Assembly: GCF_026241195.1 (NCBI RefSeq)
Contig: NZ_JAPFQO010000004.1
Coordinates: 1-64,000 of the forward strand
DNA length: 64,000 bases
Direction: 5' to 3'
DNA from: Pontibacter anaerobius
GTDB lineage: Bacteria; Bacteroidota; Bacteroidia; Cytophagales; Hymenobacteraceae
The notes under the pieces were generated by a model that saw only the letters and a list, made by a program, of their open reading frames with translations, was not told where the DNA came from and searched no databases. A program made the position numbers and the translations under genes. This document shows positions 38,371 through 46,393 of this stretch, one piece after another (the stretch's first letter is position 1; each line of letters begins with the position of its first letter).

Positions 38371-38784
38371 TTATTTTTTATTGGGCCATTTCATCGGGGT
38401 TGTCCATGCCTGCACGGAGCCCCGCTTGAGTAGTAATGAGAAAACGAAGAAAAGGATCAGGCTGTATATCACGTTCACAAAAGCGAACATGTACGTGTAA
38501 GAGTGTGTCTCAATGTCGTTGCCTGTCACCTGCATAATGGGTATGATAAAGGCGATGATGGCGTTCAGCACCAGGAACATGACCCAGTGGCGCGGCTTAT
38601 ACAGGCCGGTGCTCATCATGCGGTTCAGCACATAATAATAAACCAGCACCATGGCCAGCGAAATGATGAAGAGCATCAGCCCGGTATTCGGGAAAACGAC
38701 CTCGCGGTAATCGTTGGTGAAGTTGGCAGGGATGGGCCGGCCTAAAACCAGTTCGTAGAGTCCTGAAAAAAACTGCTGTATCAT
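38371..38784 (-). CDS. Four-helix membrane protein in motor cluster
   Basis: The 137-residue protein has about four hydrophobic stretches: 33-51 (TGLMLFIISLAMVLVYYYV), 67-85 (HWVMFLVLNAIIAFIIPIM), 97-107 and 107-122. It ends in a basic tail. No family is recognised. It is sandwiched with gaps of 2 and 5 bases between the tubulin-like gene and the lipoprotein gene, so it should be co-expressed. It may be the inner-membrane docking protein of the cluster. Confidence 0.7.
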   Translation of the reverse strand: MIQQFFSGLYELVLGRPIPANFTNDYREVVFPNTGLMLFIISLAMVLVYYYVLNRMMSTGLYKPRHWVMFLVLNAIIAFIIPIMQVTGNDIETHSYTYMFAFVNVIYSLILFFVFSLLLKRGSVQAWTTPMKWPNKK

Positions 38785-38789
38785 ATAGG

Positions 38790-40148
38790 TTAGTCTGCTT
38801 TGTTAAACTTTAAGGTTGCACTGAAAACGAAGTCGCTCTGGTCGCGGTACAGGGCCTGAACGCCGTCTACTATTTTATCTAACTGGTAAGTTTTTTTCGG
38901 GTCCGCTGCCGGGTTGTTGTCGTTATCGGTTGCCCAGCTATCGATCCAGGCAGGGTATACCTGCGGCAGCTGCACCGTTAGGGAGCCGGCGTTAGCGGTT
39001 AGCTGCGGCACCTGCACCCGAACAAAGTGGGTATACCTGGCCAGGTCGGGCGTGGCTTTTATACTTTCATCCGCCGCCTTCACCGACACCATACGTGCCC
39101 TGCTGCCGTTGCCGGCTACCTTCAGGTTCTTTTTCAGGTAATCTATACTTTGCATCGACAGGGGCAGTCTGCTCAGGTTCAGCCCGATCGTAAACTCCAC
39201 CGGCACGTCTTTCTCGGGTTGCAGGTTAACGGAGGTACACGGATCGGCGTTGCGGCTGCTGCAGTAGACAACCCCGGCCGGCTTAAACTGCTTTTCCTTT
39301 AACAGCGCCGAGTAAGGCACGGTCTTATACTCAAACCCGAAGTATGCCTGCTGCTTCGGCAGGTTACGCAGCACCTTGTTGGTAACCACCTGCACTTCCT
39401 GCTGCTTGCCGATCACCCAGATGTAGTAGGGAATCTCCACGCCGTTGAGCGTTCTCCTGACCTCCGGCTTCTTCACGACCGGGTGGTAGGTACCGAAGAA
39501 CTCCGATGTATTGCCAAGTATAGCGATGGCCAACCCCTGGTGCTCGGCCTCCCTCAGGCTGCTCCTGATATCGGCATCAAGGGAGATAAACTGTCCCTGG
39601 TCGCTGGGGCCATGTATAAAGTCTGAGACGATGACGCTGACCGCACCCTGGTCGATGGACTTCTGCAAAGCCGCCTTCAGCATGGCCGGAAGCGGCGTGC
39701 CGCGCACATCATCCCTAATACCACTAACGATATAGCTTTTCATGGTATTGTATGACACGCTGTCGAGCACCGGGCGGCTCTGTGCATCCTCCTTGGCCAG
39801 GTAAAAGGCTTTGTCAGCCACATAGCGGCCGTCCTGCACCTCCGAGATCAGTTTAAGCAGGTTGTTCTGGAATGTGGTGGCTTCTTTTCCGGCCGCTGCC
39901 GTGGGCATAAAACCTTTCATTCCGTTCGATATCTCGAGGTACACATTCACGTCTACTTTGGAGGGAGCGGCGGCCTCTGCGGCTGCAGCTTCCGGCGCGG
40001 TGCCTGCTTTCTCTTCCTGCATCGGGGGGGCGGTGCCGCCGGTATCGGTTTCTTCGTCGGCAGACTGCTTTTTAAAGCAACCGGTTAAAAGGAGGACGCT
40101 GCAAAGCAGCGGGATGTAAATCTTAGGCAAAAACCTTTTTAGAAGCAT
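38790..40148 (-). CDS. Lipoprotein with degenerate vWA-like core
   Basis: The ATG at 40148 starts a lipoprotein leader (MLLKRFLPKIYIPLLCSVLLLTGC), giving a 452-residue protein. A longer upstream frame to 40526 runs through a repeat element and was rejected. After an acidic linker, VDVNVYLEISNGMKGFM resembles the start of a von Willebrand A domain but has Glu and lacks the intact DxSxS metal site. VSVIVSDFIHGPSDQG is in the position of the later vWA strand. The last 170 residues look beta-rich. It is probably anchored at the outer leaflet of the inner membrane or at the outer membrane. It is first in transcription order of the cluster. Confidence 0.65.
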   Translation of the reverse strand: MLLKRFLPKIYIPLLCSVLLLTGCFKKQSADEETDTGGTAPPMQEEKAGTAPEAAAAEAAAPSKVDVNVYLEISNGMKGFMPTAAAGKEATTFQNNLLKLISEVQDGRYVADKAFYLAKEDAQSRPVLDSVSYNTMKSYIVSGIRDDVRGTPLPAMLKAALQKSIDQGAVSVIVSDFIHGPSDQGQFISLDADIRSSLREAEHQGLAIAILGNTSEFFGTYHPVVKKPEVRRTLNGVEIPYYIWVIGKQQEVQVVTNKVLRNLPKQQAYFGFEYKTVPYSALLKEKQFKPAGVVYCSSRNADPCTSVNLQPEKDVPVEFTIGLNLSRLPLSMQSIDYLKKNLKVAGNGSRARMVSVKAADESIKATPDLARYTHFVRVQVPQLTANAGSLTVQLPQVYPAWIDSWATDNDNNPAADPKKTYQLDKIVDGVQALYRDQSDFVFSATLKFNKAD

Positions 40149-40437
40149 GCAATTGGGTTTGTTAACTTTGGGCAATACTATTAAAACGTAGATAAGGTTG
40201 TTTTGTACGACAGCAGCCGTACTTTCAAGATCCTTCACTAAAAGAGTACCATTTACAAAGTATAGGCTTCTAACGATATACTTGGCTGTATAGATACAAA
40301 AGCCCTGTAAATTAAAGTATAAAGCTATCCTTCCAAAGCTTTTAAGCATAAAGTATACCTGATTTGCCGGGTGCCAGCCGTGTGAGGAGCACAGCGACTG
40401 CACACGGCTGAACAGCCCGGCCGCTTCTTTTGTAGCC

Positions 40438-40623
40438 CGGTTCCAGCACCAGGGGCGTTTCATTCTATAGTTTGCTGGCGCGGATCTGTGATCCGTGACT
40501 TTTGCAACGTTGGATTTGCAATCCAACTGGGCCAGAGGCCCGCACTATAGTCCAACACGAGCGAGGACGCTCGCGCCATGAACACTAACTAAATAGAATG
40601 AAACGACCCTGCGGTTCCAGCAC
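40438..40623. mobile_element. 162-bp MITE-like element with 12-bp flanking direct repeats
   Basis: The element occupies 40450-40611. Its ends are 19-bp inverted repeats with one mismatch: 40450-40468 (CAGGGGCGTTTCATTCTAT) and 40593-40611. Both ends abut exactly the 12-bp direct repeat CGGTTCCAGCAC, at 40438-40449 and 40612-40623, as expected for a target duplication. Inside are short palindromes (CGGATCTGTGATCCG, TTGGATTTGCAATCCAA, GGGCCAGAGGCCC, GAGCGAGGACGCTC). No protein is encoded. The rest of the 40149-40822 gap shows AAGTATA words and a promoter-like AT-rich end, nothing else. Confidence 0.75.
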
Positions 40624-40822
40624 AGTACCCTCTCTCCGCCAGCTATACTTTGGCACCTCGCGCCAGGCATACTTGCTGCACCGCGGTGGTTAACCATACA
40701 AATGTATTCCGGGGCAATTGAGGAGAGCCTTATAAAGTATAAATATTTCTATTCCATATACAATAAACACTTTTCCGTATAAGAAATAGCAAGCTATCTT
40801 TTTACCTCACTGCAGCTCTGTT

Positions 40823-41569
40823 ATGTATAGCATCAGCCTCAAATTATTGTTAGTTATACTTGTCCTGCTGCTTCAGTCGCAGCCCAGCGCCAGGGAAATT
40901 GTGCAACGGGCGGATGATAAAGTACGCGGCAAGTCTAACCAGGGAGAAATGGTGATGCGCATCGTACGGCCCACCTGGCAACGCGAGATCGGGCTGAAAA
41001 GCTGGCAAAAGGGAAAGGACCTGGGCATGATACTCATCACCTCCCCTGCCCGCGACAAGGGCACCGCTTTCCTGAAACGCAAGCGCGAAGTATGGAACTG
41101 GCAACCGTCCATTGACCGCACCATCAAGCTGCCACCGTCCATGATGCTGCAGTCCTGGATGGGCTCCGATTTCACGAACGACGACCTGGTAAAGGAATCA
41201 TCCATGGTAGAGGATTATGAGCATACGCTGGCTGGCGACACTGTCATCGATGGCAGGCCCAGCTACAAGATCATGATGACGCCTAAAGAGGAGGCGGCCG
41301 TGGTGTGGGGCAAGGTCATCAACTACATCGACAAAAAAGACTACCTGCAGCTGCTGGTGCGCTTCTACGACGAGGACGGGGAGCTGGTGAACACCATGAA
41401 AGCCTCCGACATACGCATGTTGGGAGGCCGGCTGCTGCCGGCACGGCTGGAGGTAACCCCGGCCGATAACCCCAGGAACAGGACCATCATCGAGTACCGC
41501 CAGCTTGCCTTCGATGTACCGCTGGAAGACGGATTCTTCTCCATCCAGAACCTGAAACGGATAAAATAA
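40823..41569 (+). CDS. LolA-like outer-membrane lipoprotein-sorting protein
   Basis: The 248-residue protein has an N-terminal signal (MYSISLKLLLVILVLLLQS) and the LolA-like fold of the 'outer membrane lipoprotein-sorting' family: IVQRADDKVRGKSNQGEMVMRIVRPTW near 25-51, then MGSDFTNDDLVKESSM near 112-127. These are periplasmic hydrophobic-cleft proteins that carry a lipid or lipoprotein. It starts an operon with two FtsX-type permeases, an ABC ATPase and an outer-membrane barrel. It is not the housekeeping LolA type, so the cargo may be a specialised lipid. Confidence 0.85.
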   Translation: MYSISLKLLLVILVLLLQSQPSAREIVQRADDKVRGKSNQGEMVMRIVRPTWQREIGLKSWQKGKDLGMILITSPARDKGTAFLKRKREVWNWQPSIDRTIKLPPSMMLQSWMGSDFTNDDLVKESSMVEDYEHTLAGDTVIDGRPSYKIMMTPKEEAAVVWGKVINYIDKKDYLQLLVRFYDEDGELVNTMKASDIRMLGGRLLPARLEVTPADNPRNRTIIEYRQLAFDVPLEDGFFSIQNLKRIK

Positions 41570-41572
41570 GCG

Positions 41573-42790
41573 ATGTACCTGCTCCTGGCCTGGCGAAATA
41601 TCTGGCGCAACCGCCGCAGAACCCTGATCACACTGGCCTCAGTGGCGTTTGCCGTGTTCTTCTCCAGCCTCATGCAATCCATGCAAACAGCGGCCTGGGG
41701 CAACCTGATCGATAATGCCGTGCGCTTCTATACCGGCTACATACAGATACACCATCAGGGCTACTGGGACGACCGAACCCTCGACAATAGTTTTGTGAAC
41801 CAGGCCTCGCTGCAAAGCAAAGTTGCGCAGCACCCCGGCGTGGTGGCCGTAGTGCCCCGGCTGGAGAGTTTCGCCCTCGCCTCCGGCACCGACCGCACAA
41901 AAGGCACCCTCGTTATCGGCATCGACCCGGAAAAGGAGGACAACCTCACCAACCTGCGCAACAAAATGAGGGCAGGCACCTACCTGCAGGCAGGTCAGAA
42001 AAAGGTGCTGGTAGCCGAGGGCCTGGCCGATTTCCTCAGACTCGCCCCCAAAGACACGCTCGTGCTTATTGGCCAGGGATACCATGGGGCAAATGCCGCC
42101 GGCAAGTATGAAGTGGCCGGCATCGTGAAATTCCCCTCCACGCAACTCAACGACCAGGTGGTATACCTGCCCCTGCCGGAGGCGCAATGGCTTTATGACA
42201 CCGGCGACCGCCTGACCTCGCTCTCGCTGCTGGTAGACGACCCCGGGAAGGTAGAGGATGTCACCGCAACGCTGCAGCAGGAGCTAAACGCGACGCAGTT
42301 TGAAGTGATGAACTGGCAGGAGCTTATGCCCGAGCTGGTGCAGGGCTTCGAGATTGACAGGATTGGCGCGCAGGTGATCCTGATCATACTTTACGCCGTG
42401 ATCAGCTTCGGCATTTTCGGCACTTTCCTGATGATGACCACCGAGCGCCGCTACGAGATGGGTGTGATGCTCGCCATCGGGATGAGCCGCCTGAAGCTGC
42501 AGTCCGTCATGTTCCTGGAGATTCTGATGCTTGCCCTGGGAGGCACGCTGCTGGGCATACTTGTCAGTTTGCCGGTGATCCTGTACATGCACAACCACCC
42601 GATACCCGTTTCGGGCAACCTGGCGGAGCTGTACCAGAACTATGGGATGGAGCCCGTTCTCCCCTTCTCGCGCAAATCCGATATCTTTCTGCGGCAGGCC
42701 TACACCGTCGCCATTATCACGGCGGTGCTGGGCATTTACCCGCTCTGGTTCATCCAGCGGCTTATACCTGTAACCGCTTTACGAAGTTAA
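41573..42790 (+). CDS. ABC transporter permease, FtsX/LolC-type (first)
   Basis: The 405-residue protein has an N-terminal helix after WRNIWRNRRRTLITLASVAFAVFF, a large periplasmic MacB/LolC-like domain (about 45-260) and three C-terminal helices (about 270-400) ending in PVTALRS. This is the FtsX/MacB permease layout used for lipoprotein release or export, not for solute transport. It begins three bases after the LolA-like gene. It is probably one half of a heterodimer with the next gene, which has the same length and N-terminal WRNIWRN motif. Confidence 0.9.
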   Translation: MYLLLAWRNIWRNRRRTLITLASVAFAVFFSSLMQSMQTAAWGNLIDNAVRFYTGYIQIHHQGYWDDRTLDNSFVNQASLQSKVAQHPGVVAVVPRLESFALASGTDRTKGTLVIGIDPEKEDNLTNLRNKMRAGTYLQAGQKKVLVAEGLADFLRLAPKDTLVLIGQGYHGANAAGKYEVAGIVKFPSTQLNDQVVYLPLPEAQWLYDTGDRLTSLSLLVDDPGKVEDVTATLQQELNATQFEVMNWQELMPELVQGFEIDRIGAQVILIILYAVISFGIFGTFLMMTTERRYEMGVMLAIGMSRLKLQSVMFLEILMLALGGTLLGILVSLPVILYMHNHPIPVSGNLAELYQNYGMEPVLPFSRKSDIFLRQAYTVAIITAVLGIYPLWFIQRLIPVTALRS

Positions 42791-42794
42791 TGCC

Positions 42795-44012
42795 ATGCCT
42801 ATGCTCCTCCTCATAGCCTGGCGCAATATCTGGCGCAACCGCATCCGCAGCCTGGTGGTGATAGCGGCCATTGCCGTGGGGATAGGCGCGATCGCGCTGT
42901 CCGTGGGCTTCATGAACAGCATGTCCGACAGTTTTATCCGCAACTCCATCAACCACGACTACTCCCACCTGCAGCTGCACCACCCGCGCTTCAGGCAGGA
43001 GCCGGAAGTGCGTTTCAGCCTTCCCCATGCCAACCGCATCGTAGCCTACCTGCGCCAGGACCCTGCCGTCAAGGCCTTCAGCAGGCGCCTTCTCATCAAT
43101 GGCATGATCGCCTCCAGCCGGGCCAGTGCCGGTGTGCAGATCTACGGCATTAACCGGGAGCAGGAAGCCGCCACCACCTCCCTCGACTCGTTGCTGGAAG
43201 AGGGAACATACTTTACCGGGAAGTCCCGCAACGCCATCCTCATCAGCCGTAAAATGGCCGACAAGCTAAAGGCAGGTCTCCGTACCAAGCTGGTGCTGAC
43301 CTTCCAGGATGTGGAGGGCAACGTGGTGGCGGGCGCATTCCGGGTGCAGGGGATCTTTGACTCGCCGTCGCCCCGCCTCAACGAGGGCGCCGTATATGTG
43401 CGGCAACAGGACCTGAGCCCGCTCCTGGGCACCGACACCCTCACCCATGAGATAGCGGTACTGCTGCATGCCAACACGCAGGTGCTGCCCGAGGCCCGGT
43501 ACCTGCGCAGCCATTGGCCTATGGTAGACGTGAAAACCTGGGAGGAGCTCTCGCCTGAGCTGGACCTGATGCAGGAACAGTCGGGCCTGACGATGACCAT
43601 CCTGCTCGTGATCCTGATGGTGGCATTGGCGTTCGGCATCGTGAACACCATGCTGATGGCGGTGCTGGAGCGGGAGCGGGAACTGGGCATGCTCATGGCC
43701 ATCGGCATGAACCGGCAACGCATCTTCAGCATGATCCTGCTGGAAACGATCTTCCTGGCGCTGGTGGGAGGCCCTATCGGGTGCCTGCTGGGCTACGCCA
43801 CGGTTACCTGGCTCGGCAATACCGGCATCGACCTCTCCGCCTGGACCAAAGGCCTGCAGCAATACGGCTACAGCACGCAATTCTACCCTTTCCTGACTCC
43901 TCGCGAGTACTTCCTGATGGTAGCAAGCGTCGTCCTGACAGCGATCCTGTCAGCGCTTTACCCATCCTACAAAGCGATCAGGCTGAACCCGGTGGAGGCC
44001 ATGAGGAGTTGA
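42795..44012 (+). CDS. ABC transporter permease, FtsX/LolE-type (second)
   Basis: This 405-residue protein is a paralogue of the preceding permease, with the same WRNIWRNRIRSLVVIAA start, a periplasmic MacB-like domain and a C-terminal FtsX domain with the motif LERERELGMLMAIGMNRQRIFSM near 293-315. It ends in PVEAMRS, as the first ends in PVTALRS. The pair resembles LolC/LolE. It begins four bases after the upstream stop. Confidence 0.9.
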   Translation: MPMLLLIAWRNIWRNRIRSLVVIAAIAVGIGAIALSVGFMNSMSDSFIRNSINHDYSHLQLHHPRFRQEPEVRFSLPHANRIVAYLRQDPAVKAFSRRLLINGMIASSRASAGVQIYGINREQEAATTSLDSLLEEGTYFTGKSRNAILISRKMADKLKAGLRTKLVLTFQDVEGNVVAGAFRVQGIFDSPSPRLNEGAVYVRQQDLSPLLGTDTLTHEIAVLLHANTQVLPEARYLRSHWPMVDVKTWEELSPELDLMQEQSGLTMTILLVILMVALAFGIVNTMLMAVLERERELGMLMAIGMNRQRIFSMILLETIFLALVGGPIGCLLGYATVTWLGNTGIDLSAWTKGLQQYGYSTQFYPFLTPREYFLMVASVVLTAILSALYPSYKAIRLNPVEAMRS

Positions 44013-44083
44013 AAATAGCAGGGAGTGACCAGAAGTATAACTAAATATAAAAGTATAAACAGGTATAAAAATGAGCTTAAACC

Positions 44084-44098
44084 CTCTCCGGAGGGGAT
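44084..44098. repeat. Short CCCTCTCCGGAGGGG palindrome
   Basis: An imperfect 15-base palindrome of the same CCCCTCC/GGAGGGG type lies in the 147-base gap between the second permease and the ATPase gene, preceded by four AAGTATA or GGTATAAA words. Confidence 0.45.
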
Positions 44099-44159
44099 GT
44101 TTAAAACCAGGGAGATCAACTAACGGGCAATTATCAACCCACACTGAAAATAGAGCGCT

Positions 44160-44852
44160 ATGCCAGAAGTCGTGATCAGAACAAGCGGGCTTACCAAAGT
44201 ATACAAGGAGACGAAGGTGCCGGTGAATGCCCTCGGTGGCGTGGACCTGGAGATAATGGAAGGTGAGTTTACAGCGGTGGTAGGGCCTTCCGGCTCCGGT
44301 AAATCGACGCTGCTGCACATCCTCGGCGGGCTCGATTACCCTACCGCCGGCCATGTGGAAGTAGGCGGGCACCACCTCAACGAGCTAAACGACCGGCAAC
44401 TGATCGACTTCAGGCTAGAGCACATCGGCTTCGTTTTCCAGGCTTATAACCTCATTCCGGTGCTTACAGCCAGGGAGAATGTGGAGTTTATCATGCTGCT
44501 GCAAAAGATACCGGCCAGGGAACGCGAGGCGCGGGCTGCGCAGCTGCTGCAGGAAGTAGGCCTCGGCGACCGCATGGACAACCGCCCAACCGAGCTCTCG
44601 GGAGGACAGCAGCAACGGGTGGCGGTGGCCCGCGCCCTGGCCTCGCGGCCGCAGTTTATACTTGCTGACGAGCCCACCGCCAACCTCGACTCAAAATCTG
44701 CCGGCAACCTGCTACAGATGATGGCCGAAATGAACCGGCGGGAAAAGGTCACGTTCATCTTCTCGACCCACGACCAGCGCGTGATCGAGAAAGCCCGCCG
44801 CGTGATCACGCTGGAGGATGGCAAAATAGTGTCGGATGTAACGAAAGCCTGA
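44160..44852 (+). CDS. ABC transporter ATPase, LolD/MacB-type
   Basis: The 230-residue ATPase powers the two permeases. It shows Walker [10 protein letters not shown] (42-50), the Q-loop [19 protein letters not shown] near 92-110, signature [15 protein letters not shown] near 143-157, Walker [13 protein letters not shown] near 164-175 and the switch His in STHDQRV. The Q-loop text is typical of the LolD/MacB subfamily. It starts 147 bases after the second permease and is followed after one base by the outer-membrane barrel gene. Confidence 0.95.
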   Translation: MPEVVIRTSGLTKVYKETKVPVNALGGVDLEIMEGEFTAVVGPSGSGKSTLLHILGGLDYPTAGHVEVGGHHLNELNDRQLIDFRLEHIGFVFQAYNLIPVLTARENVEFIMLLQKIPAREREARAAQLLQEVGLGDRMDNRPTELSGGQQQRVAVARALASRPQFILADEPTANLDSKSAGNLLQMMAEMNRREKVTFIFSTHDQRVIEKARRVITLEDGKIVSDVTKA

Positions 44853-44853
44853 G

Positions 44854-46074
44854 ATGCGTGCCGGGGTCTGGATAGCGGTGTGTATACTTTGCCTGCATGC
44901 AGGAAGCGCGCTCGCACAGGCAGACTCCCTGAGGATAGATTCCGAAAGCGTTCAGCAAACCGGAACACGCAAGTCCATACTTCAGAACCTGGAGATGAGT
45001 GGCTATGTGAAACAGCTGCAGACCTTTATACTTGTGCGTGGCCTCGACTCGCTGCTGACCGACAACCTGCTCCACAACCGCCTCAACTTCACCTATGCCA
45101 TCGATACCTCCCTGAGCCTGGTGGTGGAGGTACGCAACCGCATCTTCTACGGCGACCTGCTCCGCCAGGTGCCACAATACCCGCAGCTGATCGACTCCGG
45201 CAACGATGTATGGGACCTTTCGGCTATGCCGGTGAGAAGCCGCTCGCTGTTGGTGCACACCATGCTGGACCGCGTGTACGCCGAGTGGACCAAAAACAAG
45301 CTGGAAGTGCGCCTGGGCCGGCAGCGCATAAACTGGGGGCTGAACCTGGTCTGGAACCCCAACGACATCTTCAACGCCTACTCCTTCTTCGACTTCGACT
45401 ATGAGGAGCGGCCTGGCAGCGACGCCCTGCGGGTGCGCTACTTCACCGGCTTTGCGGGAGGTGCCGAGTTTGCCGCCCGCCTCACCACCGACCCGGCCAA
45501 ACAAACCATCGCCGGCCTGTACAAATTCAACCGGAGCGGGTACGACATACAGTTTCTGGGAGGGGTGCTGGGCCGCGAGGCAGTAGCAGGCCTGGGCTGG
45601 GCAGGAAGTATACAGGATGCAGGCTTTAAAGGCGAGTTCACCTACCTCCACCCTTACCAAAACCCACTGCATAAAAGCGGGCAGTTGCTTGCCTCTGTTT
45701 CCGCAGACTACTCTTTTGCAAGTTCCCTGTACCTGCATGCCTCTGTATTGTATAACAGCCGCGGAGAGAAAAACCCTGAGGTCTTGCTGTTCCAGGCCTT
45801 TCGGCCGGGCCGCCTGTCCGTAAAGGATTTATCCCCCTACAAGTATAACGTGTTCGCCCAGGCGAGTTATCCCATCCACCCGTTGCTGAACGCTGGTCTG
45901 GCCACCATCTATTTTCCCGAAGACCAGGCCCTCTTCCTCAACCCCACCCTCACCTACTCCGCCTTCCCCAACCTCGACCTGGATGCCATCGGGCAGTTTT
46001 TCCTGGATTCGGAGCAGGGAGAGTTCAAAGCCGTATCCAAGGCTGTTTTTGTAAGGCTGAAATGGAGTTTCTGA
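44854..46074 (+). CDS. Outer-membrane beta-barrel protein of the ABC/LolA-like operon
   Basis: The 406-residue protein has a signal peptide ending in ALAQA (about residue 22) and alternating amphipathic strands to a terminal aromatic, LKWSF, typical of outer-membrane barrels. GRQRINWGLNLVWNPNDIFNAYSFFDFD near 155-182 resembles the DUF1302-type porin-like family. Its start is one base past the ATPase stop (GATG after TGA), so it is translationally linked to the exporter. It may receive or insert the exported lipid or protein. The substrate is unknown. Confidence 0.75.
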   Translation: MRAGVWIAVCILCLHAGSALAQADSLRIDSESVQQTGTRKSILQNLEMSGYVKQLQTFILVRGLDSLLTDNLLHNRLNFTYAIDTSLSLVVEVRNRIFYGDLLRQVPQYPQLIDSGNDVWDLSAMPVRSRSLLVHTMLDRVYAEWTKNKLEVRLGRQRINWGLNLVWNPNDIFNAYSFFDFDYEERPGSDALRVRYFTGFAGGAEFAARLTTDPAKQTIAGLYKFNRSGYDIQFLGGVLGREAVAGLGWAGSIQDAGFKGEFTYLHPYQNPLHKSGQLLASVSADYSFASSLYLHASVLYNSRGEKNPEVLLFQAFRPGRLSVKDLSPYKYNVFAQASYPIHPLLNAGLATIYFPEDQALFLNPTLTYSAFPNLDLDAIGQFFLDSEQGEFKAVSKAVFVRLKWSF

Positions 46075-46159
46075 GGGACAGGGAAAGTATAAAGTAATGC
46101 CTTTTGATTGTGGGTGTATGCATGGCAATTATGCCTGCAATTTGGTGTAAAGAGAAATC

Positions 46160-46193
46160 GTAAAAATCTCTTTAAGGTAAGTGAGATTTTTAC
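46160..46193. promoter_or_regulatory. Perfect 11-bp inverted repeat upstream of the MFS gene
   Basis: GTAAAAATCTC (46160-46170) and GAGATTTTTAC (46183-46193) are exact inverted copies with a 12-base spacer. They lie about 200 bases upstream of the MFS gene start. No T tail and low GC make it look like an operator more than a terminator. The rest of the 46075-46393 gap shows nothing recognisable. Confidence 0.45.
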
Positions 46194-46393
46194 TTTATAC
46201 TTGCTGCAATACCAAGGATTCCCCTGCTGGCAGACTTTGTCCTTTTTAAAGGAGATGCAGCTGCCTCCGGGTGCCGGCGAATACGTTTTCTTCGGCAATT
46301 ACGTATGGTTCTGGAAAGCCGCTGCGTTCTGCCGAAGGGTTAGGCCGGGCAGGAAGTATAGCCAGTAAATCCCTCACACAAAGCACACCCCAC

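Noticed and set aside
37373-38500. 375-codon open frame on the plus strand
   Set aside because: It is antisense to the tubulin-like gene and its His/Val-rich translation has no domain pattern.
29276-40148. Calling the motor cluster a Zorya defence system
   Set aside because: Only the stator pair resembles ZorA/ZorB. No ZorC, ZorD or ZorE homologue is present and the other genes are unlike Zorya components.
40149-40526. N-terminal extension of the cluster lipoprotein
   Set aside because: It would run into the MITE-like element and hide the lipoprotein signal peptide that starts at 40148.
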